Assembly (NCBI RefSeq): GCF_026914265.1
Contig: NC_069135.1
Coordinates: 5,535,001-5,599,000 of the forward strand
DNA length: 64,000 nucleotides
Source: Mya arenaria
Taxonomy: Eukaryota; Mollusca; Bivalvia; Myida; Myidae
Reading direction: 5' to 3'
Of the stretch, positions 1 through 9,983 are shown one piece after another. The translations under genes and the position numbers were made by a program. The number at the start of each line of letters is the position of its first letter. Within the stretch, counting starts at the first letter, position 1. The notes beneath the pieces are model-generated. The model saw only the letters and a program-made list of their open reading frames with translations, had not been told where the DNA came from and did not search any database.

Positions 1-370
1 TATAATACAGCATGACATTTAAGGTAGTCCCGCATCCTAACTGCCGTCCATTAAGGACCCAAGGCCGCTCTCCTTGCCTTGCCTAACCCAACTCTGTTTT
101 CACATCCCAAATCATCTCTCTTATACTGATTTGTTGTCTACATATGACAGCTTTACAACCACAGGAATACACGTTTTTGTAATTAACATGACCATTTTGT
201 ACATTTGTACCAGGTCGGCTGTCAACCATCTCCATATTCAAATGACAATCAAATATGCCCTACATTACTAAACATACAGTATGTAGACACATATCCATTT
301 AATTAAATCTTAATTATATCTTAAATATAACGTATTACGTCACATTCTATACGTAACTCTGTTACGTGAC
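1..370. other. Intergenic, AT-rich, no gene seen
   Basis: I see no splice-consistent coding sequence, RNA gene or clear repeat here. The single short reading frame near the start has no recognisable composition. Confidence 0.5.
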
Positions 371-560
371 AATAGTAAGTCGTGGGAACGAGATAGTAAG
401 TCGTGGGAACTAGATCGTTAGTCGTGAGAATTAGATAGTTAGTCGTGGGAACGAGATAGTTAGTCGTGGGAACGTCGTGGGAACGAGATAGTTAGTCGTG
501 GGAACGAGATAGTAATTCGTGGGAACGAGATAGTTAGTCGTGGGAACGAGATCGTTAGTC
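371..560. repeat. 21-bp tandem repeat, left flank of the virus-like fossil
   Basis: About nine imperfect copies of a 21-bp unit built on AGTCGTGGGAACGAGATAGTT. The array stops where a hairpin-forming sequence begins. One to two units of the same repeat reappear on the far side of the element (about 3158-3195), so the element sits inside, or carries, this array. Related words (TTCCCACGAC, GGAACGAGATA) recur near 46180-46225, so the repeat is dispersed in the genome. Confidence 0.8.
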
Positions 561-869
561 GCTATTCAAATAGGTTGGCCGCTAATGGTATCCAGTACAC
601 GCGTAGCCGACTCGTACGAGGTACAATTAACGGCCAACCTCTTTGAATAGAACGTCCCTTCACCCCGGTCAATCAATAGCGGTAGCGGTTACAGAAATTC
701 TGTGATGATCAGGGGAGGTAATTCTGATTATTTTTTTTGACATTTTGTAGAAATTTCTTTCGGATTTCTTTCTTTTTTATGAAGGTAAATTCACGTGGAT
801 TTTTATTTTATTGTAAGTATATTTTATGACAAACAGTACATATCATGCTAGACATTCTTAAAAACGGTT

Positions 870-2072
870 CTAGTTAAAAGGTGCACAGCACAGGAGCTTC
901 GCGAGGATCCTCAGGGTCACGTCTTCGCACCACTCCAGATGGGTTTTGACGGTCTCGATGCCGGTGCCTTGGACCTGGGTCTTGTTCAGGTACTCATCGG
1001 GTGTGTAGTGGGTCTCGGCGGCGAGCACGAGTTTGGTCGGGGTGTAGTCGTCGGCGTAGGAGTAATCCTTTCCGAACAGGATCTTCCTCTTGGGCTCGGC
1101 GATGATCTTACGTATGGCGACCTCAATGTCGTGGTTGTTCTGTCCCAGAATGCCCTGCAGCAGGTTGAACACGTTGTTGGTGCCTGGCGGTCCGTTCATC
1201 ACGTTATACCATCGGCGGTCTGGATGCGGACGGCACTTGTAGTAGTAGGTAAAGGACGGTCTCATGTTCTTGCAGCGGACGGTCTTCTTCTTGTACAGCT
1301 TGACCAGATCCCCCGTGGGATACGTCTTACCTGCGTCCTTGAACTGGTTGTCGTAGTCCCAGGTGTAGTACAGATCCATCTTGTCGTACTGGATGGTCTT
1401 GATGTTGCTCATCATCAACTGGGTGTGAGCCGGAACGTAACCGTAGCTCAGCGTATCCTTCCGGTTGAAGTTGCTTATCTCTAAGGCCATGTCCAGGAAC
1501 TGGTAGCGCTCGTAGTTGTCCAGGTTGGCTGCCATCACGTCGGGCCAGTCTTTGATGACGGCGTTCCTGACGGTGAACGGAGCACAGAGGTACACAATCG
1601 TGTCCGGAGAATCCAAAGTGAGTACCTGATGGTAGCCCATGTGCGAGAACTTCATGGTCATGACCTTCATGGCGTCGACTCCAAATCCCTGGTGCGCCTG
1701 ACAAGGTTGGTTTTCGGGTAGACGGAAAGTCGTCAGTCTCCTCCGTGGAACCGGATGCGGCTTCGTCGGCTTCGTCGTCCTCCTCGTCGTCGCCGTTTCC
1801 GACGGGGACTGAGACATATCCGATTCGTCCTCCGTACTGCCCCCTTCCAGAATCTCGTCCAGCGCGTCTGGCTCTCTTAGCAACCGTAGGACCTGTGTAG
1901 GTGTTAAAACCTGATGCTGCACGTTTAGGCATTGCTTTATCTTGTAGGTGCACGGGTAGAGTCGCGTCCGCTTCTGTCCGTCGTCTTCCAAAGATTCCAA
2001 GTATTCCTGGGATTCGTAGAGTGGCGATTCCAACTCCTTGCGGTTCGCCAACCAGACGTCGAAGAGTTCCAA
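870..2072 (-). pseudogene. Capsid-like reading frame of the virus-like fossil
   Basis: The longest frame in the element is about 400 codons on the minus strand. It has an acidic, Ser/Thr-rich stretch followed by a Tyr-, Lys- and Arg-rich C-terminal half, and a basic N-terminal segment overlaps it in the region. This make-up resembles structural proteins of small ssDNA viruses, but I cannot name a family from sequence alone. The gene runs into the left inverted arm, so its 3' part is also present in the right arm. Regarded as a fossil; whether it is expressed is unknown. Confidence 0.45.
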
Positions 2073-2189
2073 GTCTTTTGCCGATCGCGTTTTTGTCCCG
2101 TAAGTCGGTTTCGGTTTCTGTGTCTTTTTATCCTATTTCCACCTCTAGCCAAAGTATCCATCGTGCGAGTGACCTGTGTCCAGTCGCAC

Positions 2190-2216
2190 CGCTCCTTATA
2201 TACGCGAGGGACCAAT
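2190..2216 (-). promoter_or_regulatory. TATA box and inverted CCAAT word upstream of the capsid-like frame
   Basis: On the minus strand a TATATAAG box lies about 120 bp upstream of the first ATG of the capsid-like frame, with GATTGG (an inverted CCAAT box) just upstream of it. The spacing fits a compact pol II promoter in the unique centre of the element. Prediction from motifs only. Confidence 0.45.
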
Positions 2217-2368
2217 CACCTTCAAATTTATTCGCGAACAACAAAATAGTTTTTCTTCCTACGCGGACTTTTTTTATCTCGAACCTTCTATTGCGGAAAA
2301 CACTAGACGAGGAGGACGACGAAGCCGACGAAGCCGCATCCGGTTCCACGGAGGAGACCGACGAAAAG

Positions 2369-3153
2369 ATGGATCTGTACTACACCTGGGACTACGACAA
2401 CCAGTTCAAGGACGCAGGTAAGACGTATCCCACGGGGGATCTGGTCAAGCTGTACAAGAAGAAGACCGTCCGCTGCAAGAACATGAGACCGTCCTTTACC
2501 TACTACTACAAGTGCTGTCCGCATCCAGACCGCCGATGGCTCAACGTGATGAACGGACCGCCAGGCACCAACAACGTGTTCAACCTGCTGCAGGGCATTC
2601 TGGGACAGAACAACCACGACATTGAGGTCGCCATACGTAAGATCATCGCCGAGCCCAAGAGGAAGATCCTGTTCGGAAAGGATTACTCCTACGCCGACGA
2701 CTACACCCCGACCAAACTCGTGCTCGCCGCCGAGACCCACTACACACCCGATGAGTACCTGAACAAGACCCAGGTCCAAGGCACCGGCATCGAGACCGTC
2801 AAAACCCATCTGGAGTGGTGCGAAGACGTGACCCTGAGGATCCTCGCGAAGAACCTGAGCTGTGCACCTTTTAACTAGAACCGTTTTTAAGAATGTCTAG
2901 CATGATATGTACTGTTTGTCATAAAATATACTTACAATAAAATAAAAATCCACGTGAATTTACCTTCACAAAAAAAAATAGAAATTCGAAAGAAATTTCT
3001 ACAAAATGTCAAAAACAAATCAGAATTACCTCCCCTGATCATCACAGAGAATTTCTGTAACCGCTACCGATATTGATTGACCGGGGTGAAGGGACGTTCT
3101 ATTCAAAGAGGTTGTCCGCTAATTGTATCTCGTACGAGTCGGCTACGCGTGTA
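2369..3153 (+). repeat. Right inverted arm of the virus-like fossil
   Basis: This arm is a close inverted copy of roughly 595-1380, including the 3' part of the capsid-like frame, its downstream AT-rich tract and the outer palindrome. The two arms face each other, so a single strand of the region could fold back on itself almost completely. Confidence 0.8.
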
Positions 3154-3199
3154 GTAAACGTGATAGTAAGTCGTGGGAATTAGATAGTTAGTCACCCAC

Positions 3200-3796
3200 G
3201 TTATAAAAAACACATATGTCACCCATATGCCACCATACGATATGACAAATGCAAGGGTATGACATTTTATTGGCGTTTAAAATATGCAATAGATGCCCTA
3301 TAGCATAATGCATGTGTTCGTTATCATTAAATAAATAAATAAGTTCTCAGTCAGATACACTACGTTTTAATTTTAGATATGTACACTACTATTCAAATAG
3401 GGGCAAACACTGTATCAATAAAGCTGTAACAAATTAAAGGAAATATCTATGAAAGTGGTGCCAGTGAAGTCAAAAGAATCTGGGCCCGTGCCAGCGCTAC
3501 TGCGTCACGGTTTATCTGAGCGGAAGCTGCCTATATAGAAAACTTTTGAACTCATAATTATTTCAAGCTTTATAATTCCAGGATAACTGGGTAGGATATT
3601 GATTCATATTTTATGAGACAATCAATCGACCCGTTTGAAGATTAAAACCTGTCGAGAATATTTATCCGATACAGTTTAAAACAAAATGGCCGGAGGAAAG
3701 ATTTTCCAGCGCAAACTTTTCCGTTCTTATAAGTCATTGAAACTTTATTAATTCGTTTTGTGTGTTTTTATGTTCAAGTGATCATATCGCAAAAAT
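3200..3796. other. Intergenic and promoter side of the Shisa-like gene
   Basis: AT-rich sequence with no coding signal. A run near 3390 resembles the CTATTCAAATAGG word of the fossil's end, but there is no larger match. The 5' untranslated region of the gene starting at 3797 probably lies in the last part. Confidence 0.35.
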
Positions 3797-6188
3797 ATGA
3801 ACCAGTTTTCAGGAGTATACAAAAGTTGTCTTTTGTTGTTATTCAAAGGTATGTGGGTTGTTTTGTTCCAATGGAACCTTTACTTATTAAATTATCTGAT
3901 AATCAAATAATCGTGTCACCGCCCTTATTCAAAGTTTGATCCAATTTCCTTGTAAGGGTTCTATGTGTATTATATAAAACCGTTCAGTATGTTTAATTTT
4001 GGAATTATGGATTTTGATTTATACTTTGACATTTTACAAAATTTGAGTATATATAGTTAAGAACACAACATCATTTTATTAAGACTTGTACAATGTACAT
4101 TGTCTAAAGTACATACATTGTTCACATTATATACAACATGTACAATTTATTTGCACAAATATAAATTGTTTAAGTCAGTACAATATAACAAGGTGTGTTC
4201 TAACCGATTTAAATCATATTTCAGTTGATATGTTTGACTTAACATGTGAGTTTGGTTAATGGTCACCAAGCCGTACAAGTGGGCTTCCTCCGGGTTCTCT
4301 TGTTTCCTTAGCGCAAGATTATACTCTCGCTTAACATCGTACCAACGAGAGTGATTAGTATAATGTCGTTTCACATTTGCTGTAAAATTGAACAAAATAT
4401 ACTTGCGTATTCTTGATATTTCTAACCAACTGATTTGGCAATGAAACGGGATTACATAACAAGTGTGTTAACGGAATTGTGTTCATTAACTTGAAGAGAG
4501 CGTTGTTAAAATGTATAGCAGTTACTAGTATGTATGAAATGAATCAGGTTTCCACATACTGGCCTACGATTTCAGCTGACAAAATTATATTAATTTTATT
4601 AGTGTCCCAATGTTGGCATGTGTTACTTAGAGTTTGTCTCGATGAATAATTTCCAACTTTTGATAAGGACGAGTCATAAAACAACCAAACCTCATGTGCA
4701 CATTCTAAACATTTCAGCATTAGTTTACATGTTGTCCCCGATTATTGTCCAATCAGGTGACTTGGTTTCCAGTGCAAAATTGTCAATTTCTTTTACGGTT
4801 CAAGTACATTGACTTAGGCATCTGTGACAACAGAGAAATATGTTGGAGCAAAACTAGAACGTAGAGGATTCATCTGAGTTCTAATGCACCAGTCAATTGT
4901 AACCACGGCCCCCAGGTTTGGGGGTATACCGGGGATAGCGGGGGAAATGGGCCGTGTTTTTACCTTTCAGGTAGCCCCGCAGTGCCGGGTGAATGCGGTG
5001 GTTTTGTCTTTGCGAAAAATATAGCGGGGAATGGGCCTTACCTAGGGTCCCGGGGTTCGGGGGCATTTGGCGGGGATTTTACCAGCAGTTCGTCCCCGCA
5101 GGGCGGGTTTTTTACCCAGGCTTGGCTGGACCGAAAGTCGAAGTCCCCGCTTTTCCCCAGACCTGGGGGGGGGGGGGTTACAATTGACTGGTGCATAACC
5201 CACGTGTTGATATTCTACAGCCTGTTCTATTTATTTGAAAGCAATTCCAGTTCTGCTGAATCATCTGTAGTTTTCAAGATATTGTATTACAGTGTGTGTA
5301 TACCACGTGATAAATTACGTCATATGTGTTACGTCGGAAGGCAACATTTTGCATAAAATGAAGACTTAAATCAAAGAAAACTGTTCTTAAACTACACCAT
5401 TTTAAATAAAAACAAATGCCAGTCTATGCCACTTAAAGAGCCCCGCCTTCGTTTATTACCGAAGTTTGATTAGGTGATTAGTTTCCTCAAACACTTCAAC
5501 AAACCTGTTTCCATAATAATGTTTGACAGTGCTCCGTCAGACGGCCGTATTTTGAAAAGGTTATTCGAAGTGTTTGAAGAAACTAAACTCTCAAACAAAC
5601 GCTGGTAAAAGACCGAAGGCGGGGCTCCTTTAAAGGCGAGGACTGCGCTATGTTTCATTTAATATGGTGAAGAAATAGTGAAGTTATTTTTGTTTTAAAT
5701 CTTCATTCGAAGCAAAATATGGCCTTCCGACGTAGCATTTATGACGCAATTTATCACGTGGTATACACACACTGTATTACATGTTTGTTAATAATGTATG
5801 ACAAAATTGTTCTTCTTTTCTTTCACGCATGCAATATTTGTATTTGTTTGTGTTTATACCGATGAGCTATAATATATGTTTAAGTTAAATAATTTATGCA
5901 TTATGTTCAGTGCAGCTATTCGCCTGGGCCAAGTTTCATTTAAAATCGTTAATTTCCAGGCGTAACCTCGTTTCGGTGTTTACTGCGTTTCAATAAAAGT
6001 ATTTCTCGGATATTTATCGCATACCTTTTAAGAATGAAGCCCTAGTTCATACTGCATTCTGCGAAAAAAATACAGGCCACATGTGAAAATGGCGTAGCGC
6101 AAGAAATCACGAGATTTCAATACATTGAATAAAACCACTGTTTTGCTTTTTTTTCTCGCGTCGCGTCATTTTCATCTACACGCACGCA

Positions 6189-6244
<56 letters not shown>

Positions 6245-8884
6245 GAATTTTCGTCCCATTTTCAGTCCTGAAGTATGTTGCGGGAAAGGAGTGTTACAAC
6301 TTCAAGTCAGACGAGCGGGTACTGCAGTGCGACAATGGGTGTTGCGGGGATAAGTATGATGAATACTGCTGTAACTCCACCATGCAGATTGTTGGATTTG
6401 CCATAGGTTAGGAACCTTGTTTTACCTTTAAATAAAAGTAGATTTGGTATGTGTCAAATACTCGCGACACATAGTAGTTAGTAGCACATATCAACCTTAG
6501 AAGTGGGTCATTGACGAGCCTTTGTCTCTGATATCAAATAAATAGAACTATCAATGGTTAAATGGCCCCTAAGGACATCAAACATCATGTAAACGTGTTC
6601 ACATTAAACCGGTTCACAAATCTATTAATCAACGGATCAATGAAGGTTACAGCGTTTAGTGGCAGCAAAAGTTTTTAAACGTCCACGTGAAAATAGTTCC
6701 AACGTATTTTAGTATTTTAGTACACTCGTGTAAACGTGTGAATGAAGAAACCAACATGAGATTTCTTCATTAGTTAATTCACGATATTTCATTTCATGTG
6801 TATTGTTTTACATTAATTCATTTGACCTCATTGTTTTCGGTGAAATTTATGTTATTCCATTCCAGGAGGGATAGTTCTTCTGGCAGTAATCATTGGGGTT
6901 ATTCCATTCCAGGAGGGATAGTTCTTCTGGCAGTAATCATTGGGGTTATTCCATTCCAGGAGGGATAGTTCTTCTGGCAGTAATCATTGGTGTTTGCTAC
7001 TATTTTTACCGGAAGAAGCATAAAGGTCGGGAAGCGTCACCAGGTGGCGGAATAATGGGTCGGTTTGGTTTCCGGTCACAGGCCAATACATCGAACACAG
7101 GACACAACAGAGGTAAAGATGCGCGCCCTTTTGAGCTGTCTAAGCTTATTTATACTCGCACTCGGGCCTTGCCCATTTGGCCAGTGCTCCGTTAATAGGA
7201 TTGTTAGTCATTTTAGGTTTTTGGAGCATAGTGCACAGACAGAATGTAACCATGCTTAGAGCTACCCTGGTTCTTTAACGTGCACCAGTGTATAGCACTG
7301 TCACACGGGACCCCCATTTAACGTCCCTCCTGGAAGACGATGCGATGGGGAATCGAACCTGCTTCCCCTGGATTGATAGTCAAGTGGGTTACCACTAGAC
7401 CACGGATCCGCCATATGCGCGCCATTCTGTGAATGAATAATATTTATGCACCAGTCAATTGTAACCACGCCCCCCCCCCCCCCTCATGTCCGGCGGTATA
7501 CCGGGAATAGCCGGGGAAATGGGCCGTGTTTTAACCTTCCCGGTGGCCCCGCAGTGCCGGGTGAATATGAGGTGGTTTTGTCTTCACGCCAAATATAGCG
7601 GGGAATGAATGGCGAAACAATACCCCCAGTTAATCAGGGTGACATGCAATTAATATTAACACTTAAACTAGGAATGTACTTTTAACGGAAGGATGCATTA
7701 TAAAATACACTAATCTGTTTATAATCCGGAATCAAGGATTACGGATGTCCCTTTTTATAATTTAACGCGTAAGCTTATGGGTGGTTATCCGATTAACTCA
7801 AAGTGGGTATTGTGAAGTCCGTCATCACGCCAAACATTCGGAGCTCCTCGGCCATTTTCATCGAAATCAACCATGTATTTGGACGATTTACATACTCAGA
7901 AATTGGATTTATATATAACAGTTATGTTTGCATGCGTGAGAATGTTCTTACGGGGTGTGTAAGCACCGAAATGTACTTGCTATGCAATCAGATCTCAAAA
8001 TATGCACAAGTCCACAGTTCGCACAATATTGAAACGAAATAGTAACCAGCCTACAGTAGAAGTGTTCTTACACGGTACCACATTCTCCGATTTTCGAAAT
8101 ACGTCCGTTAAATGAAATTATCAAATAAAGTATAAATCATACTCACGTTTGTTCATGTAAACATAGGGCACAGCTCCACCACGGAAGTGTCGACAGCTCT
8201 TTTTCCTTGCACCACCGGAAAGTGGTGGGGCTGGCGTTTAGAGGCCGTGTACAAGGCTTAATCATTAATAATTTCAACTTTCGCGGTTGTTTGTAAGGTC
8301 CGCCCCCTGACACCCATCCGATACACATTCTGTCAGATTTCGCGTTGACAATGTGTCAGCCAATGAAGTTGTATTCTAAGTCAGTTCTATGCTTACTCCG
8401 CCCATTCTTAATCATTAGAATGTTACTTCATGCCATCTCACTATTACATAGTCAATAAATGTGTCTTCAATATTAGCAATCGGTAAAATATGATTTGATT
8501 TTTTTTCTTATTTGCAATGAAATAGCTCGACAAAGAGCGCCACAGTCCCGCCGACCTCCCTACAGAATACCCATCAACAGAGGTTCGCCATCCAGTAGCG
8601 CCACACACGTGAACCCCGCTTACGGAACGTCAATGAATACTCGCAACGCCCTTGACTATCAGTACAGCATTCCGCCCCAGGATATATACCCACCAATGCC
8701 CCCGAGCGCTCCTCCACCATATGAAATGTCGGTCGCCCCACCTCCATATGTCGAGCACAAGACAGGCGAACCACCCCCTCCTCCAGAATACAATCTTGTA
8801 GCAGGACACAGTTATTTGACTTCGCCTATAGGTGGCAAACCCGGGCAATATTATACGGATAATATGCCACCGCCAGCGAACTAG
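3797..8884 (+). CDS. Shisa/CYYR1-like single-pass membrane protein, 4 exons, 234 aa
   Basis: Exons: 3797-3848, 6266-6406, 6960-7112, 8526-8884; every intron is phase 1 and the frame runs through. Exon 1 gives a signal peptide (NQFSGVYKSCLLLLFK). Exon 2 encodes a short Cys/Tyr-rich ectodomain with CDNGCCGDKYDEYCC. Exon 3 encodes the membrane span (GIVLLAVIIGVCYYFY) followed by a basic stop-transfer stretch (RKKHKGR). Exon 4 encodes a Pro/Tyr-rich tail with two PPPY motifs and PPPEY, which typically bind WW domains such as those of NEDD4 ligases. This order matches the Shisa-like (STMC6) superfamily, closest in layout to CYYR1. Family members act as adaptors in trafficking or signalling; the partner is unknown here. 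The exon 3 acceptor is triplicated (see findings). The exon 1 assignment is the least certain part. Confidence 0.8.
4884..5196. mobile_element. MITE, ATGCACCAGTC family, copy 1
   Basis: Terminal inverted repeats read ATGCACCAGTCAATTGTAAC and its complement, about 21 bp each. The interior is GC-rich and full of CCCCG/CGGGG blocks, unlike the AT-rich surroundings. It lies in intron 1 of the Shisa-like gene. Three more copies are at 7446-7613, 40771-41021 and 54278-54527. No coding capacity. Confidence 0.85.
5284..5781. mobile_element. Fold-back element, about 500 bp, nearly all stem
   Basis: The left arm (about 5284-5510) and right arm (about 5570-5781) are inverted copies. They begin at GTATTACAGTGTGTGTATAC and pass through CACGTGATAAATT and GAGCCCCGCCTTCG. 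Only about 60 bp in the centre is unpaired. It lies in intron 1 of the Shisa-like gene, so its transcript could form a long double-stranded hairpin. No coding capacity; probably a non-autonomous DNA transposon. Confidence 0.8.
6179..6241. repeat. Microsatellite (ACGC)n then (AC)n
   Basis: About six CGCA tetranucleotide units run into about eighteen CA dinucleotides, ending only about 25 bases before the acceptor of exon 2 of the Shisa-like gene. Length changes here could affect use of that acceptor. Confidence 0.9.
6851..6991 (+). repeat. 47-bp tandem triplication across a splice acceptor
   Basis: Three near-identical copies at 6851-6897, 6898-6944 and 6945-6991. Each contains the pyrimidine-rich stretch, the TTCCAG acceptor and the first codons of the transmembrane exon. 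Because 47 is not a multiple of three, only the third acceptor (exon start 6960) keeps the frame; the first two lead quickly to a TAG stop. Confidence 0.9.
7200..7412 (-). mobile_element. tRNA-derived SINE
   Basis: Read on the minus strand from 7412, the head is tRNA-like, with an A-box (TGGTCTAGTGG) and a B-box (GGTTCGATTCC) at the usual spacing. The tail contains GTGCACGTTAAAGAACC, a conserved-core-like word I remember from invertebrate SINEs. It sits in intron 3 of the Shisa-like gene, antisense to it. The 3' limit near 7200 is approximate. Confidence 0.7.
7446..7613. mobile_element. MITE, ATGCACCAGTC family, copy 2 (right end missing)
   Basis: Starts with the family's left inverted repeat and about 160 bp of the GC-rich interior, then breaks off near GGGGAATG before the right terminus. 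In intron 3 of the Shisa-like gene. Confidence 0.75.
7838..7903. mobile_element. Solo end of the GGAGCTCCTCGG MITE
   Basis: This stretch repeats the terminal sequence of the element at 8931-9248 (GGAGCTCCTCGGCCATTTT and following bases), but I find no matching opposite end nearby. Probably a decayed fragment. Confidence 0.5.
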
Positions 8885-8930
8885 CTACGTCTTACTCGAG
8901 TATGGTTTTGTTCTGTGGCATTTGGAACTC

Positions 8931-9248
8931 CTCGACCATTTTTATCGAAAACAAACCTCGGATGTATTTGGACGGTTTACATACTCAAATGTTTAAGTAC
9001 GCTGCAAGTAGATCGCGTAGTTATTTTATTTAGCAGTTAAACTTAATGACTTAAACTCTTGGGAATCTGAATTATGTTTGCAATAATAAACTTCAATGCC
9101 AATCAATTTAAACTTATATCGATAAAAACAACCTTAAACACTACATTTAATTAATGGTATAATTAAAAAACTTACGAACTACTTCAACTAATGTACTGGC
9201 ATTCATCCGAGGTTGTTTTCGATAAAAATGGCCGAGGAGCTCCGAAAG
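8931..9248. mobile_element. MITE with about 42-bp inverted ends (GGARCTCCTCG family)
   Basis: The left end runs from TTTGGAACTCCTCG through ATCGAAAACAAACCTCGG; the right end is its complement with a few differences. The interior of about 230 bp is AT-rich and non-coding. It starts about 50 bp downstream of the Shisa-like stop codon and so probably lies in that gene's 3' untranslated or flanking region. Confidence 0.75.
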
Positions 9249-9983
9249 GTTCTGTGGTTGTTTATAAGAGTGCAGTCTGTCATTATTTTATATTAAAAAT
9301 CCCGTGCATCTAGTTAAACAGATAAAACAAGCAACGAGAACGAACATGGTTGATATTACTAACTTCTCTGTGATAGTACACGTTGTATTTTCGGATAATT
9401 TAGCTAAATATAAATATAGGTTACATTTTTCCAACATTTATCAAGGAAAACCTTACAGAATATTACGTCTTCTGGTGAACTTAAATAGTGTATGTTTCAA
9501 TTGACAATGAAGTTTTGAATATATTGACAGGACAAAACAGACCAAATTAGAAATTGCCAATCTTTGTAACGAACCATATTTCTTTTGTTATATCGAAGTT
9601 ACTGGTTTTCCATTAAAAGATAAATAAAAAATTACAATGCGTTTCATCGCTACCTGCTAATCATGTGTTCTTCGTAAAGGTTTTGCGACGGGGCATGTCC
9701 CTGTGGTTAAAATTGTTTATTGTGCAATCTCAATTGAATTCTATGATAAAAACATTTGAAGCAAAAAAATCAATAAAAACATTATTTCTCTTTATTGATC
9801 TTGATTGTGATATAGTATATATAAATGTCTTAAATTAAAGTGTGCTGTAAGAATCATTAAAATGTTGTTTTATAAAGATTAACTGTTTTGAATAACTTTG
9901 GTCGTTTTACTTAATAAAATAGTTCCACAACTTCTTTGTGTTTGAGTTAACTGGCAAGTGGAAGGTCAAGGTCAAGGTCAAAG
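9249..9983. other. Intergenic; 3' side of the galaxin-like gene
   Basis: AT-rich. TTTATT words at 9716 and 9791 would read AATAAA on the minus strand and could be the poly(A) signal of the galaxin-like gene. Near 9966 there is a short run of AGGTCA-type words (GGTCAAGGTCAAGGTCA). No gene seen. Confidence 0.4.

Larger units (their letters stand above)
562..3155. mobile_element. Palindromic, hairpin-ended virus-like fossil (ssDNA-virus-like, family uncertain)
   Basis: Two inverted arms of about 785 bp (roughly 595-1380 and 2369-3153) surround a central region of about 1 kb. The left end carries its own hairpin (562-650): arms of about 25 bp around a roughly 38-base loop. The right end carries part of the same hairpin. 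Terminal hairpins inside long inverted repeats recall parvovirus-like genomes copied by rolling hairpin. The capsid-like gene has a basic N-terminal region as in several ssDNA virus groups. No replication gene is visible, so it looks incomplete. The arms are nearly identical, which suggests a young copy. Family is inferred from structure, not from a match. Confidence 0.55.

Noticed and set aside
939-1484. Plus-strand open frame of 181 codons, with a twin at 2303-2809 on the other strand
   Set aside because: It is the antisense shadow of the capsid-like frame and repeats only because that region is present in both inverted arms.
4982-5356. 124-codon Gly/Pro-rich frame
   Set aside because: It reads through the GC-rich MITE at 4884-5196 inside an intron.
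7335-7412. Possible functional tRNA gene on the minus strand
   Set aside because: A and B boxes are present, but the acceptor stem does not close cleanly and the sequence continues into a SINE tail, so it is a SINE head.
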